From Caldora sp965222765 (GTDB lineage: Bacteria; Cyanobacteriota; Cyanobacteriia; Cyanobacteriales; Coleofasciculaceae): DNA of 64,000 bases. The notes below the pieces were generated by a model. It was not told the origin of the DNA, did not search any database, and saw nothing but the letters and a program-made list of their open reading frames with translations. This document shows, one piece after another, positions 1 to 8,246 of the stretch. Within the stretch, counting starts at the first letter, position 1, and every line of letters begins with the position of its first letter. The position numbers and the translations under genes are program-made. Location of the stretch: assembly GCA_965222765.1 (NCBI GenBank), contig CBDCVG010000022.1, forward strand, positions 186,001 to 250,000, read 5' to 3'.

Positions 1-546
1 TCTAGGCTCAACTCACCTATTAATTCAGAACACAGTCTTCTAGAAGAAGCCGAAGCTTTACTATTACGCATCTACCTCCACTTTCCTGAATACCGACACA
101 CCATCGTTGACACTCTAGAAACAGAAGATTTACTTTTTAGCCTCTCCCCTCATCGATTTTTGTGGCAACAAATCCTAGAACTACAAGAAGTAGCGGCAAA
201 GTCTCATACTAATACCCCCGATTCACTAATTTCTCTTTTACAAGACCGCAGCCTCAAATTTCCCCAAGAAATAGCTCAGGTAGCTCATCTATTTCATCTA
301 GATGAGAAGGAGCTTTGGGAAGATATCAATCGTGCTCCAGCAGAGATTCAAAGAGCAGCAGCGTGTTTAGAGAAAGTAGCCTGTGAAAAACACCGGCGTT
401 ATTGTTTACAGCAGTGGCAAAAGTTTCAGTTTTCTACAGATTACCAACGTATGCAGTATTACTCAGAGGAACTTTATGCTATAAGCCAGCGGATTCAAGA
501 GTTAGAGCAAACGCGCTCGTTTAAGATTTCGGAGGTCTTTGGTTGA
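1..546 (+). CDS. dnaG: DNA primase, C-terminal part (5' truncated by window)
   Basis: The reading frame is open from base 1 with no start codon, so the gene begins outside the window. The 181 visible residues form the helical C-terminal helicase-binding domain of bacterial primase, which docks DnaG on the DnaB helicase at the replication fork. Visible features are the segment AEALLLRIYLHFPEYR and a second Glu/Gln-rich helical part ending in ISQRIQELEQ. The catalytic TOPRIM and zinc domains are not in view. It converges on desC across a 219-bp spacer holding a dispersed repeat and a hairpin. Identification rests on similarity to cyanobacterial DnaG tails and is fairly secure. Confidence 0.85.
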   Translation, partial: SRLNSPINSEHSLLEEAEALLLRIYLHFPEYRHTIVDTLETEDLLFSLSPHRFLWQQILELQEVAAKSHTNTPDSLISLLQDRSLKFPQEIAQVAHLFHLDEKELWEDINRAPAEIQRAAACLEKVACEKHRRYCLQQWQKFQFSTDYQRMQYYSEELYAISQRIQELEQTRSFKISEVFG

Positions 547-599
547 GAGCTCCTGAGGAGCACTTCGCACTCTCAATTGAATAAGAGAAACAATTCTAG

Positions 600-683
600 T
601 TTCTCGTAACTGGCAAGATGCTAGTTCCACAATTGATACCCTACACCCTACACCCTCACTTCCAAAGGAAGTGTTTCTCAAGA
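600..683. repeat. Dispersed repeat, copy 1 (inverted relative to the copy at 54591)
   Basis: The reverse complement of this segment nearly matches 54591-54690. Both share a tandem GGGTGTA unit, then TATCAATTGTGGAACT and GCATCTTGCCA, bounded by GAGAAAC-type ends. The copy at 54591 has about 15 extra bases. It lies between convergent genes. The inner AACTGGCAAGATGCTAGTT can fold into a hairpin related to the short palindromes at 20564 and 56728. Confidence 0.75.
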
Positions 684-694
684 ATCTAATGAAA

Positions 695-724
695 ACCCAC
701 ACTTATTTATGAGTAGGTGTGGGT
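695..724. terminator. Hairpin between convergent dnaG and desC
   Basis: ACCCACAC at 695-702 pairs with GTGTGGGT at 717-724 across a 14-base loop. It sits between two converging genes and may end transcription from both sides. No long T-run follows on either strand, so a bidirectional terminator is an inference. Confidence 0.5.
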
Positions 725-765
725 GGTTTACACAAAAGTGCAACTTGTAGATATTAGAGTTTAAT

Positions 766-1620
766 TTAGTTTTGAGGTTGTTCCTGAGGAGGCATGATTA
801 CTTTCTTCGCTAAACCAACAATTTGGAGTCCTCGAATTGCCCACCAAGTCATATCAATTTCCCACCACTGCCGTCCTGCTGGTGCTACATTGGGATAAGC
901 ATGATGATTGTTGTGCCAACCTTCTCCATAAGTTAAAATTGCTGCCCACCAGAGGTTGCGAGAGCCATCATCTAATTCAAAAGTTTGATAACCTCGTAGA
1001 TGACTTGCGGAATTAATCAACCAAGTACTGTGCCAGAGTATTACTGCCCGAACAAAAACTCCCCAGATGACAAAAGACCATCCTCCCAGAACATAAAGCA
1101 ACAGAGCAACAGGAATCTGGAGCAATAAGAAATAGCGGTCAAGCCAGCTATAATAGCGATCTCGTACTAAATCAGGCGCGTATTTTTTATAAGATTCGTA
1201 GTCAAAAAACTGACTTTTTTGATAAAACAGCCAAAGCATGTGACTCCACCAAAAACCCTGCTTTGCTGAGTAAGGGTCTTTTTCTTGATCTTCTGGGAAA
1301 GCATGATGAAGACGGTGGTTGGCAACCCAAAAGATTGGTGAGCCTTGAAGAGCGAGGCATCCTATAGTAGCAAGAATATATTCTAACCACTGAGGTACTT
1401 TAAAACTACGATGGGTTAAGAGTCGGTGATAAGCTAAACAGATGCCAATGCTGCCAAAGAACCAGTGAAAAAATATGGTGAGTCCCAAAGCTGACCAAGA
1501 GAAGAACCAAGGAGCGAGCATTGCCACAGCATGAATTGTAGCGAAAAACCCTACAGCAACCCAGTTTAAAGTCGGAGCTGATCTGCTTTCTGGGGCAACC
1601 GAGAGTGAATTATTGGTCAT
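766..1620 (-). CDS. desC: Acyl-lipid delta-9 fatty acid desaturase
   Basis: This 284-residue membrane di-iron enzyme introduces the first cis double bond at carbon 9 of lipid-bound fatty acids, using ferredoxin as electron donor. The three histidine boxes are visible: HRLLTH at residues 65-70, HRLHH at 102-106 and HNNHH at 236-240. Hydrophobic segments lie between them, as expected for cyanobacterial DesC. Length is typical. The ATG at 1620 fits the family N-terminus. It diverges from a TetR-type regulator, and the 128-bp spacer carries two copies of one 19-bp palindrome, so co-regulation by that repressor is likely but inferred. Confidence 0.92.
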   Translation of the reverse strand: MTNNSLSVAPESRSAPTLNWVAVGFFATIHAVAMLAPWFFSWSALGLTIFFHWFFGSIGICLAYHRLLTHRSFKVPQWLEYILATIGCLALQGSPIFWVANHRLHHAFPEDQEKDPYSAKQGFWWSHMLWLFYQKSQFFDYESYKKYAPDLVRDRYYSWLDRYFLLLQIPVALLLYVLGGWSFVIWGVFVRAVILWHSTWLINSASHLRGYQTFELDDGSRNLWWAAILTYGEGWHNNHHAYPNVAPAGRQWWEIDMTWWAIRGLQIVGLAKKVIMPPQEQPQN

Positions 1621-1666
1621 AAATTTGCCTTATTGAGTAGAGAGGGTCACTATAGTGGAAGTTAAA

Positions 1667-1685
1667 ATGCAAGTAATACTTGCGT
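1667..1685. promoter_or_regulatory. Palindromic operator 1 in the desC/tetR spacer
   Basis: ATGCAAG-TAATA-CTTGCGT has 7-bp arms, one mismatched, around a 5-bp centre. It lies 47 bp upstream of the desC start and closely matches operator 2. Two matching sites in a divergent spacer beside a TetR gene are a typical autorepressor arrangement. Confidence 0.7.
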
Positions 1686-1719
1686 GTGTTCCTAACAGCT
1701 TAACAATGTAAATGCAAAT

Positions 1720-1738
1720 ATGCAAGTTACACTTGCAT
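1720..1738. promoter_or_regulatory. Palindromic operator 2 just upstream of the TetR-type gene
   Basis: ATGCAAG-TTACA-CTTGCAT has perfect 7-bp arms. Its centre is 53 bp from that of operator 1. It ends 10 bp before the tetR ATG, so a bound protein would block transcription or initiation of the regulator gene itself. Confidence 0.72.
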
Positions 1739-1748
1739 TTTCTCTCCT

Positions 1749-2984
1749 ATGTCTCGAACACGTTCTTCAAGCAGAGCACGCTTGATTAAGGCTGCACTTG
1801 AGTTGTTTACTTCTCAAGGAGTCACCGAGACAACAACTCGGCAGATTGCTGAATTGGCAAAAGTCAATGAGGTGACTCTTTTCCGACAGTTTGGTAACAA
1901 GCAGGGATTACTCTTGGCGGTACTCGAAGACTCTGCTGTGTTTACTCATCTCGGTGAATCCTTAACAGAGCAATTAAAGCAGACCAAAAATTTGGCTGAA
2001 GCTCTCAAACAATATGCCAATGATCGCATACAGGCTCTAGAAAATATTCCTGGGTTGCTACGCTCTGTAGTTGGGGAAGCAGGACGTTACACTATGGAAA
2101 ATCGTCGAGCTTTAGGACGAGGTGTAACTATAGCTAATCGGGATGTAGCGCGATATTTGACAACTGTGATTGAGCGGGAGCAGTTGCACCCCTACTTACC
2201 CCCTGAAAAGTTAGCCAGCTTGCTTAATGGCATGTTGTTTGGGTATTTAGTGATTGAAGTCACCAGTGAGTTCCACGAACTGTGGGATGACCGTGAGGAT
2301 TTCTTGAATAGCTTAGTCGGATTGTGCTTGCACGGAGCAGTTGTTCAAGAAGAATTAACAGATGAAACTGCTAAGAACCAAAAAGCAATCCCTCATACTG
2401 ATAAGCAAGAAGTAGCAGATTTACCAGCTTCTGTAGTAAGCTCAATTCTGCAACAAGCCAAACAAAAGGGTGTACGAGATTATGCCCTTGCTTATGTCTT
2501 GTTTGGAACTGGCTTATCTCCTCAAGAAATTGTTACCTTAGAAAGATGGCATCAAATTAGTAATCCTCAGCAACACTTACTGCAAGTCACTCAAGGGGCT
2601 GTGCGGCAAGTACCTGTAAATCAGCGGATTATGGGGAAGCGCTATGGCTCCTATACTCGCAATCCTCTGAGTCAATGGCTAAAGAGCCGAAAGGATAACC
2701 AATCTGCTTTATTTATCAATGATGCGAACCAACCTATGTCTGAGGTAGAGTTACGTGCCGCATGGCAGGAATTTACTTCTGGGTTGTTAACCCCTGAAGG
2801 GCAACCTCTGTTCATTGAGCAAGCAGGACAAACTTGGTGTGTGGAAATGTTAATGAGGGGGATTGACTTGGAAGATTTGAGTATCTTGAGCGGTTGGGAG
2901 ACTCATCAATTACAGCCCTATGCTGATAGAGCTAGAGAAAAAGCCGCTTTGGAACGAGCCCTCCGTCTTGATCAAAAATCATAA
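1749..2984 (+). CDS. TetR-family regulator with C-terminal tyrosine-recombinase-like domain
   Basis: The protein has 411 residues, about twice the usual TetR length. Residues 1-60 are a clear TetR helix-turn-helix (TTRQIAELAKVNEVTLFRQF) followed by the helical ligand domain to about 200. From about residue 225 the sequence resembles the catalytic fold of tyrosine recombinases: YALAYVLFGTGLSPQEIVTL matches the box-I pattern, LSILSGWE the region before the nucleophile, and LQPYADRA a possible Tyr position. The box-I Arg is replaced by Ser and no HxxR is seen, so recombinase activity is unlikely; the domain may serve dimerisation or DNA contact. Two operators upstream suggest autoregulation and control of desC. 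Confidence 0.8.
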   Translation: MSRTRSSSRARLIKAALELFTSQGVTETTTRQIAELAKVNEVTLFRQFGNKQGLLLAVLEDSAVFTHLGESLTEQLKQTKNLAEALKQYANDRIQALENIPGLLRSVVGEAGRYTMENRRALGRGVTIANRDVARYLTTVIEREQLHPYLPPEKLASLLNGMLFGYLVIEVTSEFHELWDDREDFLNSLVGLCLHGAVVQEELTDETAKNQKAIPHTDKQEVADLPASVVSSILQQAKQKGVRDYALAYVLFGTGLSPQEIVTLERWHQISNPQQHLLQVTQGAVRQVPVNQRIMGKRYGSYTRNPLSQWLKSRKDNQSALFINDANQPMSEVELRAAWQEFTSGLLTPEGQPLFIEQAGQTWCVEMLMRGIDLEDLSILSGWETHQLQPYADRAREKAALERALRLDQKS

Positions 2985-3110
2985 ACAGAGTAGATAAATC
3001 AACTCTAAGTATTAGAATACACTGAAACTATGTCTCTAATCGTGAACAATCTGCACAGCAGCACAATCATGATTAACTTCCTCATCCAATTCTCATCCAA
3101 CTCGCTAAAA

Positions 3111-3130
3111 ATCTAACAAATTAGTTAGAT
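3111..3130. promoter_or_regulatory. Inverted repeat upstream of the DevA-type gene
   Basis: ATCTAAC at 3111-3117 and GTTAGAT at 3124-3130 are perfect arms around a 6-bp centre, 21 bp before the ATG at 3152. The sequence differs from the desC/tetR operators. A regulator site is plausible; no binding protein can be named. Confidence 0.5.
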
Positions 3131-3151
3131 ACTGCTGAAATAAATTATTAT

Positions 3152-3904
3152 ATGGTCTTTACCAAGAAACCAAGCCAGGAGCATTCTGCCCTTATAAATT
3201 GCTTACCTACTGCCGAAACAGGAACCATCTTTGTTAAGGGGGTAGAAATGGCATTTCAGTCTGGACAACAGCAGTATCAAGTTCTCAAAGGGATTGATTG
3301 GAATATTAAAAGTGGTAATATCCAGCTGTTAATGGGTCCATCTGGCTCAGGAAAAACTACCCTGCTATCTATCTTGGCTGGACTGCTGACACCTACAGCC
3401 GGACAAGTTTACTTACTAGGAGAAGAAATTACAAGGATGTCTCGTGCCAAGCTAGAGCGCTTTAGACGGCACAACATCGGTTTCATTTTCCAGGGTTTCA
3501 ATTTGTTTCCAGCATTGACAGCAGCCGAGAATGTAGAAGTTGTACTCAATGTCAAGGGTATTCGGGGCAAAAAAGCACAATGTCAGGCACAAGGATTGCT
3601 AGAACAGGTGGGGTTAGGTCTACATAGAAATCATAAACCTTGTGATTTGTCTGGAGGACAGAAACAGCGGGTTGCGATCGCACGGGCATTAGCTGGCAAT
3701 CCTCAGTTAATTATGGCAGATGAGCCAACAGCTTCTTTGGACTCCCAGAGTGGACATAATGTCATTGAGTTACTGTATCGGCTGGCTAAGGAACAAAGCT
3801 GTACAGTGTTGGTGGTGACCCACGACCCTAGGATTATTGATGTTGCTGATCAAGTAACTTATTTGGAAGATGGACAGTTGAGTAGTACCGCTGCGCGGAA
3901 TTAA
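3152..3904 (+). CDS. DevA-type ABC exporter ATPase (orphan)
   Basis: This 250-residue nucleotide-binding subunit belongs to the LolD/MacB/DevA group, which powers DevBCA-type export across the Gram-negative envelope. Visible motifs are Walker A GPSGSGKTT (62-70), the Q-loop in FIFQGFN, signature LSGGQ (166-170), and Walker B LIMADEPTA. No devB (membrane fusion) or devC (permease) gene lies next to it, although they normally form one operon. The last residues, about SSTAARN, and the stop codon come from a dispersed repeat starting near 3881, so the native C-terminus has probably been replaced. Confidence 0.85.
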   Translation: MVFTKKPSQEHSALINCLPTAETGTIFVKGVEMAFQSGQQQYQVLKGIDWNIKSGNIQLLMGPSGSGKTTLLSILAGLLTPTAGQVYLLGEEITRMSRAKLERFRRHNIGFIFQGFNLFPALTAAENVEVVLNVKGIRGKKAQCQAQGLLEQVGLGLHRNHKPCDLSGGQKQRVAIARALAGNPQLIMADEPTASLDSQSGHNVIELLYRLAKEQSCTVLVVTHDPRIIDVADQVTYLEDGQLSSTAARN

Positions 3905-3993
3905 GAATTAAGAATTAAGAATTAAGAATGCTTATAGAGTAAGGATTCTATCGATCTCAAACTGGTAGGTTATTTCCGCCGCACTGCACTAGT
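3881..3993. repeat. Dispersed repeat with AATTAAG heptamers, copy 1
   Basis: This shares its layout with 26338-26456: TAGTACC-CTGCGCGGAATT, then tandem heptamers, then GCTTATAGAGTAAGGAT, TATCGATCTC, and a CCGCCGC-CTGCACTAGT end. Here the heptamer is AATTAAG; in the other copy it is AATTTAG. It overlaps the 3' end of the DevA-type gene. Confidence 0.85.
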
Positions 3994-4082
3994 ATTAGAT
4001 CCAACTGAGGTTACTTGAGGCAATCACGCTGTTGCAGTATCTTGTGGAAATAGCATACGATTCTACAACAAGAATTCCATCT

Positions 4083-5792
4083 ATGACTGAGTCCATCGGC
4101 AAAGTCTATCTAGTAGGGGGTGGGCCGGGAAATGCTGCCTACCTTACCCTCAGAGGTAAACAGTTGCTAAATGAAGCAGAAGTACTAGTATATGACAACT
4201 TAGTAGACCCTCAGTTATTACAACTAGTACCCCCCACTTGTCTGAAAATTCATGTGGGTAAACGGGGTGGACTTCCTTCAACGCCCCAAGATGAAATTGA
4301 CCAAATTTTGGTAGAACAATGTTCTCAAGGCAAACAGGTAGTACGACTTAAAAGTGGTGACCCGTTTATTTTTGGTCGCTCTAGCTCAGAAATTCAGGCG
4401 CTGATTGCAGCAGAGTGTTCTTTTGAGGTTGTACCAGGGATTTCATCCGCTTTCGCAACTCCCTTGTTTGCCGGGATTCCCTTAACAGATAGCATCTGGA
4501 GCAGTTGTTTTGCTGTCCTAACAGGTCATGATCCCGTAGAATTAGACTGGGATGCCCTAGCCAGGATTGATACTTTAGCCATTTTAATGGGAGGGCGTCA
4601 TCTTAGTGAAATTGTTGAGTACTTACAGCAATATGGGCGTTCTCCCCAAACACCTGTTGCCGTCATTCGTTCTGGTGGACGTCCCCAACAACGAATTTGG
4701 ACTGGCACTTTAGCTAATATCGTTGAGCAAACTGCTGGCATTCCCCTCTCTCCAGCAGTGATTGTTGTTGGTGAGGTAGTGGAACTCAGGAACTATTTAC
4801 AATCTCCTGAAGCATCAGTCAGTTGGGCAGAATTTACCCCTCAGGGTGGAACGGAAGAAACTACCCTCACAATTATCAGTGAGGAAAAGGAGATACCCCC
4901 CCTCACCGGTAAAACCATCTTGGTTACTCGTTCAGCTGGGCAATCAAGTCAATTCAGCAATCTGTTGCAAGCAGCAGGTGCAGAAGTGATGGAAATGCCT
5001 ACTTTAGTTATTAGTCCCCCTTCTAGCTGGGAAGAATTGGATCAAGCGATCGCTAATTTATCTAACTTTGATTGGATAATTTTAACTTCCGGCAACGGTG
5101 TCAATTACTTTTTTGAACGATTGCTTACCCAAGGTAAAGATACCCGAGCCTTAGCTGGTGTCAAAATTGCTGTGGTGGGGAAGAAAACTGCAACTATTCT
5201 GAAACAATATAGTTTACAACCAGACTTTATACCCCCAAACTTTATCGCCGATTCCCTGATTGAACATTTCCCAGAACCACTAGCTGGCAAGAAAATCCTC
5301 TTTCCCCGTGTGGAAACTGGTGGACGGCAGGTTTTAATCGAAGAATTAACTGCTCACAGAGCGGAAATTGTGGAAGTTGCTGCTTATGAATCTGGCTGTC
5401 CTACCCAAATCTTACCTGGTGTCCTCGAGGCACTACAACAGCGAGATGTGGATGTTATTACCTTTGCTAGTTCAAAAACTGTCAAAAATTTTTACCAACT
5501 CTTAGCAGAAGCTCTAACTTGTAACTTGGAACCAACTCCCGCACCCCTAAATGAATTACCAAAGGAAGCTACTTTTCCTCAAGCTATCCGGCTACAACCT
5601 GTATGCCTAGAAAATCCTCACTCCCTTTTAGAAGGTGTCTGCATTGCCTCTATTGGTCCCCAAACTACCAAAACCTGCCATCAACTGCTAGGGCGAGTGG
5701 ATGTTGAAGCCGAAGAATACACCTTGGAAGGTTTAACAGCAGCAATTGTTCAATGGATGAAGCATACCACTTCAACAATTAATAATGACTAA
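4083..5792 (+). CDS. cobA-hemD: Fused uroporphyrinogen-III C-methyltransferase / uroporphyrinogen-III synthase
   Basis: Two domains are joined. The first (about residues 5-245) is the SAM-dependent methyltransferase that makes precorrin-2 for sirohaem and cobalamin; VYLVGGGPGNAAYLTLRG is its glycine-rich start and SGDPFIFGR the conserved SAM-pocket loop. The second (about 285-565) is HemD, which closes hydroxymethylbilane to uroporphyrinogen III, with ILVTRSAGQS at its start and VITFASSKTVKNF inside. The ATG at 4083 was chosen over an upstream in-frame start at 4032 because MTESIGKVYLVGG begins as the family does. The fusion places the branch-point synthase with the sirohaem/B12 enzyme. Length is normal for the fusion. 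Confidence 0.9.
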   Translation: MTESIGKVYLVGGGPGNAAYLTLRGKQLLNEAEVLVYDNLVDPQLLQLVPPTCLKIHVGKRGGLPSTPQDEIDQILVEQCSQGKQVVRLKSGDPFIFGRSSSEIQALIAAECSFEVVPGISSAFATPLFAGIPLTDSIWSSCFAVLTGHDPVELDWDALARIDTLAILMGGRHLSEIVEYLQQYGRSPQTPVAVIRSGGRPQQRIWTGTLANIVEQTAGIPLSPAVIVVGEVVELRNYLQSPEASVSWAEFTPQGGTEETTLTIISEEKEIPPLTGKTILVTRSAGQSSQFSNLLQAAGAEVMEMPTLVISPPSSWEELDQAIANLSNFDWIILTSGNGVNYFFERLLTQGKDTRALAGVKIAVVGKKTATILKQYSLQPDFIPPNFIADSLIEHFPEPLAGKKILFPRVETGGRQVLIEELTAHRAEIVEVAAYESGCPTQILPGVLEALQQRDVDVITFASSKTVKNFYQLLAEALTCNLEPTPAPLNELPKEATFPQAIRLQPVCLENPHSLLEGVCIASIGPQTTKTCHQLLGRVDVEAEEYTLEGLTAAIVQWMKHTTSTINND

Positions 5793-5858
5793 TGAATAAT
5801 GAATAATTACCTCTCCTTAAAAGCGATAGGATTGCAAGCAATGAATAATTATTTAATT

Positions 5859-6123
5859 AGGGCTTGCTGAATAAGTCGTAATTTTTGGGTTTGAATAGGT
5901 GGTAGGTGGTAGGTGGCAGGTGGTAGGTAGGGTTTGCTGAATAAGTCGTAATTTTTGGGTTGCCATAGGTGTTAGGTGAGGTTAATGGTGTTAGGTATTA
6001 GGGAATTTTCCATGGAGGCGCAAGGAAATTGTACTGATGGGCTCAATTTCCTTGCACTTATTCGGTAAAAAAATGATTGAAAGACCTGTATGGCATAGGT
6101 GCCACACTCATTCAGCAAGCTCT
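5859..6123. repeat. MITE-like element with duplicated left end
   Basis: The left end AGGGCTTGCTGAATAAGTCG starts at 5859 and again, slightly altered, at 5929. The matching inverted end ATTCAGCAAGCTCT closes at 6123. Inside are GGTAGGT tandem units and a hairpin with 12-bp arms GCAAGGAAATTG (6020-6031) and CAATTTCCTTGC (6044-6055). There is no coding sequence. Partial copies lie at 47074-47155 and 56588-56606. It is probably mobilised by an IS with the same ends elsewhere in the genome. Confidence 0.72.
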
Positions 6124-6126
6124 AGT

Positions 6127-6182
6127 GATTAGCCATTAGCGATTAGCCATTAGCTATTAACTATTAGCCATTAGCCATTAGC
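6127..6182. repeat. ATTAGCC/ATTAGC tandem repeats
   Basis: A short tandemly repeated array of ATTAGCC and ATTAGC-type units lies between the MITE-like element and the lipase-like gene. It is typical of filamentous cyanobacterial intergenic DNA. No gene is seen here. Confidence 0.8.
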
Positions 6183-6211
6183 TTTGAGCGTGTTTCTTCA
6201 GAACTCCTGGA

Positions 6212-7768
6212 TTATTTGTAGCTAATCTTTTTTTGTTTCGTGAAGAACCAATCTGAATCTGACAAGTCTTCTAATTCAGACTTGTAGAATATTTCACCCA
6301 AGCTGGAGTATGTTTGTTTTAAGCGAGAATCGCCATATTTAATTTCCTGACTGATCTCCCGAATAAGTTCAAAAAACTCAGGAACTTCCAAGTATTTAAT
6401 GAAAGCGACCTCATGCTGGTGTAATTCCTGTAAAATATAGTTAATAAAGTTTGGCAGACCCCAAAAAATCCTCAAGATATTCATTTTGAGCTCTTCAGGG
6501 TCTGAGTCTAAGGAAAAACTACTATTCCAGCAAAGTATATCAACCATACGGTCTACCGACTCTTCTAAAACTGGACCCATTGGTCCCCAAAAATAAAATC
6601 TGTCAAGTAAGAAACCGCTGCCGTCTAATTCTTTCAATAATGGTTTTAGGTACTCAGTCACCAATGAACTAAAAAGCTGTGAGCTGTACTTTCCTATTCC
6701 TGTATAATGCAATATCAACTGTCCGATTAAATTCGAGACAAGATCGATGATATCTGAATATGTTAGAGAATCGCTGGCATCCGGCTGAAATCCGATATCA
6801 AATTGCTCTTGCTTCCAGGTAACATGGTGGTACTCTTCATCCCTCACTTTATGCAGCAGCAAATCAATAAAGCTATTAATTATTGTATTGGGTCTAAGGT
6901 CTGGAGCATAAATTTCTCGACCTTCCCCAATCGTCTCTTTGCTCCACCAAGTAGTTAGCAGATCCCGCTTATTTAAGATAGCATCCGTTTGATCTAGGAG
7001 CTTACTCTCATAATATTTGGCAAATTCTGCATTACCTATAGCAGAAAATGCTGTAGGTACAGCCAATAAATCTACTTTCTCCTCAGGATCCCACTCCGAG
7101 CGCCGATCAATCAATGATAAAGCAACAAGAGGTGTAAGTACAGCTCCTTGGCTGTGACCAGAGATAGCAATTGAGATCTTACCCTTATCGTAATCTTTCA
7201 CTAGATCCCTGAGGTAATCAAGAAAAGACTTTTTATCATATTCCAGCTTTTCGTAGATAATCTCGAGTACTTTGCTAGAGCCGTCGCCAATTCGCATATT
7301 TACTTGTGAGTCTTCAGAATCATCAAGCCATGGTTTACCTTTATTCCAAGTTGTACTCTTGGCAAATGAGTTTTCTACAAGCCAACCGTACCAGGAGAAC
7401 GCATTCGTCTCAGTAATAGCAATGACGTAGCGATCTTTAGGGCTATTACCCTGATATTTGGCTATGTAAAGACCATTATCAGCAACTAAGGAAACTTGAG
7501 AGTAGGGATTTTGGGCACCTAAAAATTTTGACTGAGACTTGTCACTACCATGTTGATGGATAGCTGGTCCCCAAACAATTTCCCATTCTCCAATTAAGTT
7601 CTGTGTCCTCTTATCGGACAAAAGAGCTTTGAGTCTTTTGCTTACGAGGCTTTGCAGTTCTTCTTCACTACCAACATCAATAGTGCCAGTCTGAAAAAAA
7701 TCAGCCATATTAGAAGCACGGTTCAAGCAAAATATTTGTTGTCGCTCGTTGTATTGGGGCATGGTCAC
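6212..7768 (-). CDS. Lipase-like alpha/beta hydrolase (class 3 type)
   Basis: The 518-residue protein carries the nucleophile elbow GHSQG at residues 204-208 (Ser206), preceded by a beta strand (ISIAISGHSQG) as in lipase class 3 enzymes. A likely acid residue lies in ILNKRDLLTTWW and a likely catalytic His in EEYHHVTWKQ. No signal peptide is visible. The C-terminal 170 residues are helical and match nothing I recognise. The GTG at 7768 is used as start; an ATG two codons later is equally possible. The substrate is unknown. Flanking MITE and degraded sequence suggest an accessory gene. Confidence 0.6.
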   Translation of the reverse strand: MTMPQYNERQQIFCLNRASNMADFFQTGTIDVGSEEELQSLVSKRLKALLSDKRTQNLIGEWEIVWGPAIHQHGSDKSQSKFLGAQNPYSQVSLVADNGLYIAKYQGNSPKDRYVIAITETNAFSWYGWLVENSFAKSTTWNKGKPWLDDSEDSQVNMRIGDGSSKVLEIIYEKLEYDKKSFLDYLRDLVKDYDKGKISIAISGHSQGAVLTPLVALSLIDRRSEWDPEEKVDLLAVPTAFSAIGNAEFAKYYESKLLDQTDAILNKRDLLTTWWSKETIGEGREIYAPDLRPNTIINSFIDLLLHKVRDEEYHHVTWKQEQFDIGFQPDASDSLTYSDIIDLVSNLIGQLILHYTGIGKYSSQLFSSLVTEYLKPLLKELDGSGFLLDRFYFWGPMGPVLEESVDRMVDILCWNSSFSLDSDPEELKMNILRIFWGLPNFINYILQELHQHEVAFIKYLEVPEFFELIREISQEIKYGDSRLKQTYSSLGEIFYKSELEDLSDSDWFFTKQKKISYK

Positions 7769-7965
7769 ATTAGAGTAGTCATCAAATTTACTATAAAATT
7801 TATATCAGATTGATACTTTAGTGTCTTGAGCAATCGAGTACTCTTTTTTAATGCTCTAAGCTGTCGCGCATTTAAATCATTTTTTGTTCAATCGCCCAAA
7901 AAAACTAAAACTCTCGTAAATTATCCTCTAGAGCCTTATAGATTATGGGTTGCTGTTATGCTTTT

Positions 7966-8166
7966 TTAATGCACAACAGCTGATGGTAAAGCATGGAACG
8001 CCAACGGGTCTTTGATATCGATAGGATAGAGAGTAATACCCTTGCCTAAAGGACCAATTAGCGATCGCAACATGAGATGATTGTCCTTGACGAAGACTTC
8101 AACCTCGCCACCGAAGCCTAGCCAGATGCGCCAATTGGTGTTCCAACCTTTCTTTGGGCCTGGAGT
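7966..8166 (-). pseudogene. Degraded ORF fragment, possibly a serine-hydrolase tail
   Basis: A 66-codon open stretch has no start codon and is cut by an in-frame stop at its 5' side (8167-8169). It reads through NTNWRIWLGFGGEVEVF and LYPIDIKDPLAFH, resembling the C-terminal beta domain of beta-lactamase-like serine hydrolases. The rest of the 478-bp gap at 7769-8246 shows no other gene. The relationship is tentative. Confidence 0.35.
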
Positions 8167-8246
8167 TTAGACTATCAATAGTGCGATCGCTTATGCTCAA
8201 CAGCTATTAGTAATTGTCAAGCGATCGCACCTACTTCTAATCCCAA

